Positions 1 through 8,953 of a DNA stretch of 38,422 nt are shown here, one piece after another (the first letter of the stretch is position 1; each line of letters starts with the position of its first letter). The notes under the pieces were generated by a model that did no database searches, was not told the origin of the DNA, and saw only the letters and a program-made list of their open reading frames with translations. Origin of the DNA: an uncultured Opitutia bacterium (GTDB lineage Bacteria; Verrucomicrobiota; Verrucomicrobiia; Opitutales; Opitutaceae). Both the position numbers and the translations under genes were made by a program. Location: positions 1-38,422 of the forward strand of contig CAIKHO010000084.1 of NCBI GenBank assembly GCA_903827245.1, written 5' to 3'.

Positions 1-155
1 GCCGTGATCGCGATGTTGATGAACATCATCGCCAGTGCGGGCAAAAAAAGGAGATGGATGAACGCAATCCCGAGGATGCAGGCCGCACCCAGGAAGCTGC
101 AAAGGTAGAGCAGGGGAGCGAAACGGGGATTGGCGGGAAACGGGTTGAGGAGCAT
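1..155 (-). CDS. N-terminal part of an unidentified membrane protein (runs off the left edge)
   Basis: Reading leftward from an ATG at 155-153, an open frame continues to the window edge without a stop (51 complete codons). It begins MLLNPFPANPRFAPLLYL and then becomes strongly hydrophobic (CSFLGAACILGIAFIHLLF, then LPALAMMFINIAIT), so at least one and probably two membrane helices are present. An AGGAG lies about ten bases upstream of the ATG. The fragment is too short to name a family. It is divergent from the glycosidase at 437, with a 281-base gap between them. Confidence 0.5.
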   Translation of the reverse strand, partial: MLLNPFPANPRFAPLLYLCSFLGAACILGIAFIHLLFLPALAMMFINIAIT

Positions 156-282
156 GGACCCCAGGCTCCTAGTTGGTTGGCAGTGTGATAAGGTGCGGGT
201 GTTCGACCGTCATGTCGCCTGGTCCAAGTCGGTTCGGCCTTGGAGAAGTGGCGGACGGATGAGTCGGGCGGTGCGTTTTGAT

Positions 283-329
283 GTAGCCGGGGTCGGCGAC
301 CCCGGCCCGGCCTCTGCGAGGCCGGCTGC
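283..329. repeat. Y-shaped palindromic repeat with GTAG foot, copy 1
   Basis: The element opens with GTAGCCGG (283-290) and closes with CCGGCTGC (322-329), which pair except for one position. Between them lie two complete hairpins: CCGGGGTC-GGC-GACCCCGG (287-305) and CCGGCCTC-TGC-GAGGCCGG (308-326). The single strand can therefore fold into alternative hairpins or a three-way junction. A diverged second copy lies at 11298-11344, and similarity extends into both flanks. The rest of the 156-436 gap shows no gene; it must carry the promoters of the two divergent neighbours. Confidence 0.75.
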
Positions 330-436
330 AGTTTCGCCACGAAAATGAGCGTAAAGATGGCAAAACGTATCGTTGCCCATGGGGGCGTTTTGCATTCGTC
401 CAGCCGACGGAGTTTAAAAATGGAAGTGCAAGGCGC

Positions 437-2758
437 GTGATTTCCCGTTTGGTTTCACCCCCCGTGAAAACCCCCGCGAAATTCCTTCTTCCGTTCCTGT
501 GCCTCGCCAGTCTGTCCGCACAGGATCGTCCCTGGCAAAAGCTCAGCAATCCGACGGCGGCCGAACTGGCCAAAAACTTTGCCGTCCCGCCGTCCGCCTA
601 CAGCTCCCAGGTCACCTGGGGCTGGAACGGCGTGATGACCCGCGAGGTCATCGCCCGTGACCTCGACAAGCTGCTGTCGATGAACATCCACGCCGCCTGG
701 GTCGAGCCCGGGCGCAATCCCGAGGCGGCCTACCTTTCCCCGGCGTATTTCGAAAACGTCAAGATCGCCGTCGAGGAGGCGAAGAAGCGCGACATGCACC
801 TCTGGTTCGACGACGACGGCGGTTATCCGTCGGGCTTCGCCGGCGGCAAGTTCACGGTGGAACGGCCCGACCTCGACATGAAGGCCCTGGCCGCGACCGA
901 GCAGGTGCCGGTCGCGCCCGGCGAGGCGTTCTCGCGTCCGGTGGATGACAAGGCGATCTGCGCCCTGAGCTTGAACCTCGACACCGGCGCCGCACAGGTG
1001 ATCGAGCCCAAGTCCGGCCGCATCGAGTGGACCGCACCCGCCACCGGCCACTGGGCCGTCGCGCTGCCGCACTGGGCGTTTCGCTCGGGAGTAACTAAGT
1101 CCGCGAACAACAAGTCCGGCGCCAAGGATTCGGAACACTCGCTGATGGACTTCCTCGCGCCCGAGGCGAACCGACTCTTCATTAACTGGACCTTCGAGGC
1201 CTACAAGCAGGCGGTGGGCAATGAGTTCGGCAAGACCCTCCTCGGCTTCCGCGGCGACGAGGCCTCGTTTGGTTTCAATCCCTGGACGCCGGATTTCCCC
1301 GCCGAGTTCCAGAAGCGCAAGGGCTACGACGTCCGCCCCTACCTGCCGGCCGTTGCGGCAATCCAGCTCGGTCGCGGCGGTGCCCGCGGCAACACACCGC
1401 CCGTCGCGGGTAACCTCGATGAGGCGCATCGCGTGTTCGCGGACTATTGCGATGTGTGGTCGGACCTGTTCGGGCAGAACTTCTTCTCCGCCGGTGCGCA
1501 GTGGTGCGCGGCCAATGGCGTGGAGATGCAGGACCACATCGAGCACGAGGAAATCCTGACGCAGCTGGCCATTTCCAATGGTGATTTCTTCAAGTGCATG
1601 CGCGACATCCAGGTGCCGGGCATCGACGTCATCTGGCACCAGGTTTGGCACGATGTCGTGGCCGATTTCCCGAAGCTCGCCTCGTCCGCCACGCATCTGA
1701 ACGGCCATCCGCTGTCCATGACCGAGTCGTTCGCAGCCATGAGTGGCAACTATCCCGCGCCGAACCTCGAGGAGGCCGGCTGGATCATCAACCACCAGAT
1801 CGCGCTCGGCATCACGCATTTCGAGTTCATGTCCATGGGCGCCTCGACCCCGCGGGGCGCGGGCGGCCCCGCCGGCGCGCGCCGGGGCGGACCTCCCGCG
1901 CCGGATCCCACGCAACCCGCCGCGCCGCTCGCGCGGGGCGTCGCCACGCCCGGCTACCGTTACATCAACGATCCCAAGTTTCCGGCCGTCGCCCAGTATG
2001 TGAACCGCACCACCTACGTGCTCGCGCAGGGCCGGCCGGCCGCGGAGATCGGCGTGTACATTCCGTCCTCGAGCTTCTGGTTCGGGGGCAACGCGGCCAA
2101 CCGCAGTTTCCTCGCCGCCGTCCACTCGCTGCTGGAACACCAGCGGGATGTGGATTTCGTGGATGAATACGCGCTGACCACCTCGCTCAAATTGCAGGGT
2201 GGCGCGCTGGTCAACCTCAGCGGGCAGGGCTACCGCGCGATCGTCATCCCGCCGGTCGAGGCCATTTCCCAGGCCGCGCTCGACACCCTCAAGGCCTTCG
2301 CGAAGGCTGGGGGCCGGGTCATCTTCCTCGGCGACGCACCGCGGCTGGTCATGGGACGGAATTTCCTCACGGCCAAGGGCCCCGCCGACATCGGCTGGGC
2401 CGTCGCGGAACCGTCCGGCGAGATCACCGCGAAGGTGCTCGCCGCGCTGCCCGCGCCCGAGGTCGCGATCGACCAGGCGACTCCGTGGCTCAAGTACACC
2501 CACCGCCGCCTGAAGGACGGCGACGTCTATTTCCTCTTCAACGAAGGCGAGACCCCGCTGAGCCTGAAGGCAACCCTTGCCACTGCCGGAACCGCGAAGC
2601 AGGCGCAAAGCTGGGACGGCAACACGGGAAAGATCGAGTCACTGCCGGGCGCCACGTTCGCGAACGGCAAGGCGATACTGCCGGTGGACCTGGAACCCTG
2701 GGGCACCCGGCTCATCGTCATCAGCTCCGGCCCGTCGAACTTGGCGGCCAACAATTGA
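437..2758 (+). CDS. Secreted GH106-like glycoside hydrolase (alpha-L-rhamnosidase family)
   Basis: A 773-residue exported protein. Signal peptide: basic start, then KFLLPFLCLASLSA, with cleavage likely before QDRPW. The segment NGVMTREVIARDLDKLL, the acidic loop WFDDDGGYPSGFAGG (about residues 123-137) and DEASFGFNPWTPDFPAEF resemble the GH106/alpha-L-rhamnosidase-like (beta/alpha)8 domain. MTESF places a conserved acidic residue at Glu430, a plausible catalytic residue by family analogy. A Gly/Ala/Pro/Arg-rich stretch (about 473-500) looks like a linker or loop insertion. The chain is shorter than classic GH106 enzymes. The start used is GTG at 437; GTG at 464 (VKTPAKF) is an alternative that gives a more typical signal peptide. 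Rhamnose-containing polysaccharide is the likely substrate, but this is inferred from family only. Confidence 0.75.
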   Translation: MISRLVSPPVKTPAKFLLPFLCLASLSAQDRPWQKLSNPTAAELAKNFAVPPSAYSSQVTWGWNGVMTREVIARDLDKLLSMNIHAAWVEPGRNPEAAYLSPAYFENVKIAVEEAKKRDMHLWFDDDGGYPSGFAGGKFTVERPDLDMKALAATEQVPVAPGEAFSRPVDDKAICALSLNLDTGAAQVIEPKSGRIEWTAPATGHWAVALPHWAFRSGVTKSANNKSGAKDSEHSLMDFLAPEANRLFINWTFEAYKQAVGNEFGKTLLGFRGDEASFGFNPWTPDFPAEFQKRKGYDVRPYLPAVAAIQLGRGGARGNTPPVAGNLDEAHRVFADYCDVWSDLFGQNFFSAGAQWCAANGVEMQDHIEHEEILTQLAISNGDFFKCMRDIQVPGIDVIWHQVWHDVVADFPKLASSATHLNGHPLSMTESFAAMSGNYPAPNLEEAGWIINHQIALGITHFEFMSMGASTPRGAGGPAGARRGGPPAPDPTQPAAPLARGVATPGYRYINDPKFPAVAQYVNRTTYVLAQGRPAAEIGVYIPSSSFWFGGNAANRSFLAAVHSLLEHQRDVDFVDEYALTTSLKLQGGALVNLSGQGYRAIVIPPVEAISQAALDTLKAFAKAGGRVIFLGDAPRLVMGRNFLTAKGPADIGWAVAEPSGEITAKVLAALPAPEVAIDQATPWLKYTHRRLKDGDVYFLFNEGETPLSLKATLATAGTAKQAQSWDGNTGKIESLPGATFANGKAILPVDLEPWGTRLIVISSGPSNLAANN

Positions 2759-2854
2759 CCCGTTCCCGGCAGCCGACGCCGGCAAGGGCAGGCTGTAGGG
2801 TCGGGCCTTGATGCGATCGCCCGGCTCCGCTGCAGCAATGGCGGCAAGATAGGC

Positions 2855-2925
2855 TGAGCCAAAAGCTCATGCAGTTGAACGTAGGGGCGTCCGCAAGGGA
2901 CGCCCCAACCTCAGCTTTTGGCTCA
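2855..2925. repeat. Nested inverted repeat between convergent genes (possible bidirectional terminator)
   Basis: Perfect 13-bp outer arms, TGAGCCAAAAGCT (2855-2867) and AGCTTTTGGCTCA (2913-2925), enclose an inner hairpin with a perfect 9-bp stem, GGGGCGTCC (2884-2892) and GGACGCCCC (2898-2906). The inner hairpin is preceded by GTAG (2881-2884), the foot seen on other palindromes here. The right outer arm contains the TGA stop (2923-2925) of the peptidase pseudogene. It lies between convergent genes, so a termination role is plausible, but neither side has a long T-run. A looser GTAGGGTCGGG palindrome sits just upstream, near 2797-2825. Confidence 0.7.
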
Positions 2926-4959
2926 GTGGGAGGTGGCCGCGAGATTCTTGTCGAGAAAGTTAGCCACCGCCTCGTAACGGGCGGCCTCCTCGCGCCAGTA
3001 GACGCGATGGCCCGCCTTCATTTGCTCGGCGGATTCACCGACCGACATTTCAAAGAGCAGGCCGCGATCCTTGAGGATGGACGAGAGCTTGCCGACGTGG
3101 CTGCCACCCTGGCCGGACGCGTAAAAATGGAACGAAGGGATCGAGAATTTTCGGGCGGCGGCCAGAGGATCGACCGACTGGACGTAGGAGAAGGCGGCCT
3201 GCCTGCTGCCCGCGGCGGCGACCAGATCTTCCTCGCTGCGGTGGGAGCACGACAGCTGGGTCATAAAAACACCGCCGAGATCGAGTGGCGTGCTGAAGTT
3301 GACCAAGGCCTGGCAGGATCCCGGCTAGGCGGCGAGTTGGAAGGCGATCAGGCCGCCCCACGACTCGCCGAACAGGGCGGTGCGCTTGACGTCGACCCAG
3401 CCTTGCGTGTCCAGCCAGTGGAGCCCTTCCGCGAGATCCCGCACCATTCCAGTCGCGATCTGGAAATCCCCGGCGAAGGCAAAGTCGCGTCCGAGCTTTT
3501 CGGTACCTCGCTGGTTGATCCGGACCGTCGCATAGCCGCGGCTCGCGAAGTACTGGTCGACCCGGCTGAAAACGTTGCCGGCGATCGGCCCGTTGATGTT
3601 CGGACCCACGATCAAGACCACGGGCGGTTTTTCGACACCCGCCGGCAAGGTCACGCTCCCGGTAATCTTCAATCCATCGCTGGTGGTGAAGCCGAAGGGC
3701 CGGGTTGGGGCGCATTTGAGCGGATTGACGGCGGGATAGCTGATGCCGAGCGCCGAGATCTTTTTCGTCGTGAAATTCACCAGGCAAAATACCCCGGGAT
3801 TGCGGCTGTTGTGGGCATAGACCAGCGCGAGTGAATTGTCGCGCGAGAAGCTCTCAAAATTGATGTCCGTGTCGGGCAGGGCCTTGGACAGCCATTGATA
3901 GGCGGCCTCCGCGTCGGCGTTCAAGAAACGCATGTGCCGCGGGTTGCCGTTGTAAACAATGGCGGCGATTTCCTTGGCTCGGCCCCAATATTGGTACTGG
4001 TCGGGATCGATCGCGCCCGGGGGCTCGATCTCCTCGGTGGCCCCGGTGGCGGGATCAAAATAGCAAAGCCGGGCGGTCGAGCTACCGCGAAAGTCCTGGA
4101 TGATCAGCCGCTGCTGGTCGGGGGCGAGCCGGAACGGCAGGTAGTCGGTCAGCTTCTTCTTGGGAAAATCGATCCGCTGCCACTTGTCCGCGGCCTGCTT
4201 GCGCCAGAGCAGGAACGGCTGGTCGACCAGCTGGCCCCATCCGGCAAGGGCTTCGCCCTTCCGGTTGGTGAGCCAATAGAAGATGCCACCGGGATCCTCG
4301 ACGACCTTCTTCACGTCGCCGGTGCGCAGGTTGACCCGGATAATGTCGTTGGTGTTGCCATTGTAATAGATGGCGCGAAAGAGCATCGCTTCGGGTTCGT
4401 CGGGCAGCTCGTTTTCGAGCTGAAGCTCCTGGTAGGCGGTGAGTTCAACGAGGTCGTTCACCTTGCCGGCACGGAGATCCAGGGTCTGGAACCGCCTCAC
4501 CCCGGCGTCGTCCTCGATCAGGACGAGCAGCAGATCGTCGCTCTTCCACCAGAACGAGAGCACGCTGATGTCCCCGGTGCGGACGAGCGTCTTGCTGCGC
4601 TTGGACGGCAGCTCGGTCATGATGAGCGCGTAGTGCCGGTCGTCGAACAGGGTCAGCGCGCACATCTTCGAGCCGTCGGGCGAAAGCTGGGCGGAGGCAA
4701 AGGTGATCGGAGCGAAAAATTTCTCGGCGGCGGAAAGGCCGGGAGCCGCTGCCGCGGGCGCGTCGCCGGCCCTAACGCCAAGGGGCAGCAGACAGGCCGC
4801 GAGCAGGGCTAGAAGCGGTCCGCATGGGTTGCAGCGTGAAGGTCGATGCCGCGGGCTTGGATCCCCGGCGGACCAGGGGCGATCGGGGGCGGCTGGCCGG
4901 GATTTGACCGGCAGTTTCGAAGCGAGATGATAGCGGAGGGGCGAGGGGTGATAACGCAT
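2923..4959 (-). pseudogene. S9-family (prolyl oligopeptidase-like) peptidase, interrupted by an in-frame stop
   Basis: A secreted S9-type serine peptidase: leader PLLALLAACLLPLGVRAG, an N-terminal propeller-like region (SPDGSKMCALTLFDD onward), and an alpha/beta hydrolase domain with the nucleophile elbow GESWGG. After ...AFQLAA a TAG codon (3325-3327) interrupts the frame. The same frame then continues PGSCQALVNFSTPLD for about 134 more residues to TGA at 2923. The lesion lies between the catalytic Ser and the C-terminal part. A His remains (AGHRVYW), but the usual Asp position (segment ASGQGGSHV) has no acidic residue, suggesting further decay. The ATG at 4959 (MRYHPSPLRYH) is the first in-frame ATG before the leader; a TTG at 5016 is possible. 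It converges on the glycosidase gene. A sequencing error is not excluded. Confidence 0.75.
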
Positions 4960-5157
4960 GCTGGAAACGAACGGGTTGAGGCTGGAACTGCCGGCGTGGA
5001 AAAACCGGCGCGCCAAAAAAAGCAGTCACGCTATATCATTCAAGCCTTTGTATAGATTGGGCCCCGGGGGAAATTCCTCATGCATTTGACTCGCCGCGGC
5101 CGGGTTTCGCCGCAGCTTCCACCTCGGACCTGCTTCCCGAGCCGATGACTACCTAGA

Positions 5158-6759
5158 TTGAATGCCCTTGGCCTCACCTTCTTTGTCGGACTGTTGCTGA
5201 TACTGCCGGCGGTGCTGGCGGCAAAAAGAATTCCGGCAGCGTTTCCCGGGAGCCCGCCGCCGCTGCGATGGCTGCTTGCCGCGGTGCCGCTGTGCGCGGC
5301 GATCCTGACGCTGCTGACGTGGGTGTCGGTTCTACGCAGCCCGTGGGACGACTGGAACGGGGCCCGGACGGCCCCCGCCGTCGCATGGGCCAGGGGAATG
5401 CCCCTGTATTATCCTCACGGGGTCGGTCCGGCGACGGACTTTATCCACGGCCCGATGGCCGCGGTGATGCGCCTGCCAGCGGCCTGGGCTTCGACGCCGA
5501 CGGGAGCGATCATTATCGCGGACGCGATCAACGCGGCGCTGTTTTACCTGCCGGTGGTGCTTTTCGTGCTCCAGCTTGGGGCCTCTGGTTTTCTGAAGGG
5601 CGTTGCGTTGGTCATCTTCTGGGCCTTTTCGTTCGGCACCGGGAGTCTGATTTATTCGGCGTATCAGGTCCACGCCGACGCACCTGCGGTCGGGTTGGCG
5701 TTGCTGGGCTGCGTATTCGCGTCGCGACTGGCCGGCGCGCGCCCGGGCTGGTGGCCCGTTGTGCTGGCGGCTCTCTGCGCGGTGCTTTCCACGGCTTCGA
5801 AACAGAACCTGGCGCCCATCCTGGCGGTCCTTCCGGTGTACGTTTTCTTCCGCAATGGCTGGCGGCAGGCGGCGACCTTGGCGGCGCTGGAACTGCTGCT
5901 CGGGGTGCTGGTGGCGGGCGTTTGCGTCCGCGCCTTCGGGTCCGATGCGATAGTCTTCCAGATGTTCACCCTCCCGAGCCGGCATCCCTGGCATTTCCAG
6001 GAATACGGGCGGCTGCAGGCCCTGCTGGTGATTTCAGGCTATCTCATCGAGGACGCAGTGCTGCCGGCCGGCGTCCTGGTTTTTTTTGCGTTGGTGTCGT
6101 CGATCCGGCCGAAGGTCCGCGGTTCTGGTCCGGCGCCGCGGCTGGTCGACCAAGCGTGGTTTCTGCCGCTGCTGACGGCGGTGCTGCTGGTGCCCAGCGC
6201 CCTGATCGGCCGCGCGAAGGAGGGTGGCGCGGCCAACGCGCTGACACCGGCGACGTATTTCCTCGTGGTGGCGCTCGTGGCTTGGATCGCGGATTTCCGC
6301 CTACGGGATGGAGAAGCATGGACGGACTGGTCCTCTCGCCTGGTGCTCGGCAGCACGAGTCTCATGTGTGTGATGCTCACGCTGGTCTGCCTCAACCCAT
6401 GGCCCAAGCTGATCGACAACTACCATGAAATCGCCGACCTCGGGCACAATCCGCAGCAAGTGGCCTACGAGTTCAGCCTGAAGCATTCCAACGCGGCCTA
6501 TTTCCCGTGGAATCCGCTCTCCACCCTGATGGCGGACGGGAAATATTATCACTTCGAGTACGGCATTGGTGATTACTACCTGGCTGGAGATATTCCGCCG
6601 CCGGAGCAAATCCGTGCGCAGCTGCCCTCGGCCATGGCGTACTTAATCTATCCGCCGAAGCGGCAGTCCGAAGCGATGCGCGGGCTGCTGGGCGCGTTCA
6701 GTGCGCGGCGCGAATCGCCCGAACTGCCTCCCGGCTGGATTGTTTATACGCGGCCGTAG
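5158..6759 (+). CDS. Polytopic membrane protein, possibly a GT-C-type (PMT/ArnT-like) glycosyltransferase
   Basis: 533 residues with roughly ten to twelve hydrophobic segments, beginning NALGLTFFVGLLLILPAVLAA. An acidic and aromatic first loop (SPWDDWNGARTAPAVAWA) and a soluble C-terminal tail of about 120 residues (from LIDNYHEIADLGHN) recall GT-C lipid-linked sugar transferases, in which acidic residues in the first periplasmic loop are functional. No decisive motif is visible, so the assignment is tentative. The start used is TTG at 5158; no in-frame ATG is nearby and no strong ribosome site is visible. It is divergent from the peptidase pseudogene and convergent with the DUF4337 gene, so it is probably transcribed alone. 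Confidence 0.7.
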   Translation: MNALGLTFFVGLLLILPAVLAAKRIPAAFPGSPPPLRWLLAAVPLCAAILTLLTWVSVLRSPWDDWNGARTAPAVAWARGMPLYYPHGVGPATDFIHGPMAAVMRLPAAWASTPTGAIIIADAINAALFYLPVVLFVLQLGASGFLKGVALVIFWAFSFGTGSLIYSAYQVHADAPAVGLALLGCVFASRLAGARPGWWPVVLAALCAVLSTASKQNLAPILAVLPVYVFFRNGWRQAATLAALELLLGVLVAGVCVRAFGSDAIVFQMFTLPSRHPWHFQEYGRLQALLVISGYLIEDAVLPAGVLVFFALVSSIRPKVRGSGPAPRLVDQAWFLPLLTAVLLVPSALIGRAKEGGAANALTPATYFLVVALVAWIADFRLRDGEAWTDWSSRLVLGSTSLMCVMLTLVCLNPWPKLIDNYHEIADLGHNPQQVAYEFSLKHSNAAYFPWNPLSTLMADGKYYHFEYGIGDYYLAGDIPPPEQIRAQLPSAMAYLIYPPKRQSEAMRGLLGAFSARRESPELPPGWIVYTRP

Positions 6760-6795
6760 CCGGCACGATGGGCGGGGCGATTGAAACCACCGCGC

Positions 6796-7401
6796 CTACA
6801 TCATGAAGACCTTGAACATCTGCATGGCGGCCAGCACCCCGACGAGCATCGAGGCGAACCAGAGCCAGCGCTTCTTGACTACGAGGCACACGCCGCCGAG
6901 GGCGATGGCGATCTGAAAGAGGGTGGTGGACATGCCCATTTCGCGGCCGCGGTCGGCCGCCGTGGCCGCCAGTGCCCGGGCGGTGTCGCGCTTGGCTTCG
7001 AGGTCCTTCGCGATCTTGGTGATGTCCTTCTTCTCGTTTTCGTAGCGATCGATCTTGGCGGTGAGTGCCGCGAGGGTCTTGGCGTCAAGCGATGAGCCCC
7101 CGGTCGTGGAGCGGTCGTGCTCCATCTCGACGATGCTCTGCTTGATGCCCTTGGCCTGGTAGTAGGCCCACTGGTCGGAGGCCTCGGCCTGGTTGAACGT
7201 TGCCTCGTTCAATTGCTTCATCGTGGTCGAGGAATAGCCGGCGCCGCGCTGGGTGGCGATGGCGGCGAGGACCGCGAGGCAGATCATCGAGAGCGAGACG
7301 TATTTCGTCCACGCGCCGCGGGCCTCCTTTTCCTTTTGGGCCTGCTGGTCGGCTTTTAACGTGGCTACGAGGGATTTGAGTTCGTTGAGATCAGTGCTCA
7401 T
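6796..7401 (-). CDS. DUF4337 family membrane protein
   Basis: 201 residues. A charged N-terminal helix (SLVATLKADQQAQKEKEAR) precedes a membrane span (YVSLSMICLAVLAAIAT). Then comes the family-typical segment ATFNQAEASDQWAYYQAKG, a long helical, probably coiled-coil middle (LDAKTLAALTAKIDRYENEK, DITKIAKDLEAKRDTARAL) and two closely spaced C-terminal membrane helices (FQIAIALGGVCLVV, WLWFASMLVGVLAAMQMF). This order is that of DUF4337 proteins, whose function is unknown. It is a single gene facing the preceding membrane protein; the REPIN at 7467 lies upstream of its start. Confidence 0.85.
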   Translation of the reverse strand: MSTDLNELKSLVATLKADQQAQKEKEARGAWTKYVSLSMICLAVLAAIATQRGAGYSSTTMKQLNEATFNQAEASDQWAYYQAKGIKQSIVEMEHDRSTTGGSSLDAKTLAALTAKIDRYENEKKDITKIAKDLEAKRDTARALAATAADRGREMGMSTTLFQIAIALGGVCLVVKKRWLWFASMLVGVLAAMQMFKVFMM

Positions 7402-7466
7402 GGATGGAGGGAATCAGCGTCAATGCTCTAGGAATAATGCGGCGGTTGTCACGCTTGGAGAAGATC

Positions 7467-7532
7467 GGCGGCTGTAGAAGCGGCTTTATGCCGCGATCCG
7501 GGATCATCGCGGCGTAATGCCGCTTCTGCAGC
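7467..7532. repeat. REPIN-like palindrome, family A (GTAGAAGCGGC)
   Basis: Two 29-nt arms (7467-7495 and 7504-7532) match as reverse complements at 26 of 29 positions around an 8-nt spacer. Each arm itself folds: GCGGC-TTTAT-GCCGC on the left and GCGGC-GTAAT-GCCGC on the right. The left arm carries GTAG at 7472-7475 and the right arm, read from its own side, carries GCAG. Two inverted REP hairpins make the classic REPIN layout. It lies between the divergent DUF4337 and phosphoesterase genes. Confidence 0.8.
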
Positions 7533-7630
7533 CGTTGCGCGATTGTCACGCGCGTGAGCTCGGACCGGTGGTGATTTCACTCGTCACCGGCGCGCCGGAG
7601 CGGTGATTTAGCCCGAAGCCACCCCACCAC

Positions 7631-8836
7631 ATGATTATCTCCATCGCCCGCCGCTGCCATGGGTCATCCCGGCCAATCCGCCTGGCCGCCCTCCTGCTCG
7701 GCTGTGCGCTGGCCGGCGTCGGGCGCGCGGCGGAGACGGTCTCCTCGGCGGTCACGTTTGTCTTCACGTCGGACGTCCACTACGGCCTGACGCGCGGCAG
7801 TTTCCGCGGAGTGGGCAACGTCGAGTCCCAAGTCGTCAACGCGGCGATGGTGAAAAAGATCAACGGGTTGCCCGCCACCCGGCTGCCCGACGACGGCGGC
7901 CTCCATGCCGGCCGCCCGGTGGGGCCGGTGGATTTCACCATCATCACGGGCGACTTTAGCAACCGGGAGGAACTCTACCCGGTCCACATCCAGAGCGCCT
8001 CGGTGTCCTGGGGGCAGTTTGAGCAGGGCTTCATCCATGCACTCACGCTCCGGGGTCCGGACGGGCAACCCGCGCCGCTCCTGCTGGTGCCGGGCAACCA
8101 TGATGCGACCAACGCGATCGGTTCGTGGAGCAAGATGGTGCCGGACACCGATGCGACGCCGATGGCGGGGATTTACAACCGAATGATGCATCCGGCGACA
8201 CCGCTAACCAAGGACACGTACTCCTACGCGACGGACAAGATCCAGTTCGCCCGCGATTTCGGCGGGGCGCACTGCATTTTCCTGACGATCTGGCCGGACA
8301 GCGTGGCCCGCGCATGGATCGAGGCCGACCTCAAGACCGTGCCCGCCACCACGCCGGTATTTCTCTTCTGTCACGACATGCCGGACATCGATGCCCGCCA
8401 TCTGACGAACCCGAACGGCAAGCACGACATCAACGACAAGGACAAATTCGAAAACCTCGTGGCCGACGTCTGCGCGGACGGGCCCATGTCCGACGGCCCC
8501 ACGCTGATCGAGCAGCGCGGGCTGGCCGCCCTGCTCAAGGCGCACCGGAACATCGTCGGGTATTTCCACGGGCACAGCAATTGGAACGAGTTCTACACCT
8601 GGAAGGGCCCCGACGGGGATCTCGCGCTCAACACGTTTCGCGCGGACTCCCCGATGAAGGGCAAATTCTCGGGGAAGGACGAATCCAAGCTCTCGTTCCA
8701 GGTCGTCGTCTTTGACACCGCGGCGCACACACTCACGGCGCGCGAATGCCTCTGGAACTCCAAGGGTGCGGCCGACACCGACGCCACGCCGGTGGCGTGG
8801 GGCAGCTCGGAGACGGTGAGCATCGCGGTGCGATAA
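7631..8836 (+). CDS. Secreted calcineurin-like metallophosphoesterase
   Basis: 401 residues with a signal peptide (RLAALLLGCALAGVGRAA, cleavage near residue 34). The metal-binding motifs of the calcineurin-like family appear in order: D48-x-H50 (TSDVHYG), GD108, GNHD (Asn156, His157), FCHD (His248) and GHSN (His313, His315). These residues hold a di-metal centre that hydrolyses phosphate esters. The substrate cannot be told; the export signal indicates a periplasmic or extracellular phosphoester. ATG at 7631 is the first in-frame start before the signal peptide, with no clear Shine-Dalgarno site. It is a single gene followed by a REPIN and convergent rlmN. Confidence 0.88.
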   Translation: MIISIARRCHGSSRPIRLAALLLGCALAGVGRAAETVSSAVTFVFTSDVHYGLTRGSFRGVGNVESQVVNAAMVKKINGLPATRLPDDGGLHAGRPVGPVDFTIITGDFSNREELYPVHIQSASVSWGQFEQGFIHALTLRGPDGQPAPLLLVPGNHDATNAIGSWSKMVPDTDATPMAGIYNRMMHPATPLTKDTYSYATDKIQFARDFGGAHCIFLTIWPDSVARAWIEADLKTVPATTPVFLFCHDMPDIDARHLTNPNGKHDINDKDKFENLVADVCADGPMSDGPTLIEQRGLAALLKAHRNIVGYFHGHSNWNEFYTWKGPDGDLALNTFRADSPMKGKFSGKDESKLSFQVVVFDTAAHTLTARECLWNSKGAADTDATPVAWGSSETVSIAVR

Positions 8837-8869
8837 CCGGCTCCGCGGAGCTTCGCCCGGTAGTTTCGG

Positions 8870-8937
8870 GTAGGAGCCTGCTTGCAGGCGATTTCCCCTC
8901 GGGCCACGTCGCTCATCGCCTGCAAGGAGGCTCCTAC
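8870..8937. repeat. REPIN-like palindrome, family B (GTAGGAGCCTGC)
   Basis: Two 23-nt arms (8870-8892 and 8915-8937) are reverse complements at 22 of 23 positions around a 22-nt spacer. Both arms begin with GTAG when read inward from their own ends. Each contains a small hairpin; the left is GCCTGC-TT-GCAGGC. The pattern closely resembles the REP elements of Pseudomonas that start GTAGGAGC. It lies in the convergent gap between the phosphoesterase and rlmN, where it could also act as a 3' transcript hairpin. Confidence 0.85.
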
Positions 8938-8953
8938 AAATTCATGATCCCGC

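Noticed and set aside
455-2608. 717-codon open frame antisense to the glycosidase gene
   Set aside because: It mirrors the codon phase of a G+C-rich gene on the other strand and shows Arg/Gly/Val-rich composition without domains. The same applies to long antisense frames at 13767-15878, 25651-27330 and 34444-36438.
3325-3327. Recoding of TAG (pyrrolysine or programmed read-through) in the peptidase
   Set aside because: No other in-frame TAG is tolerated in the window's genes, no read-through signal is seen, and other residues of the peptidase also look degenerate.
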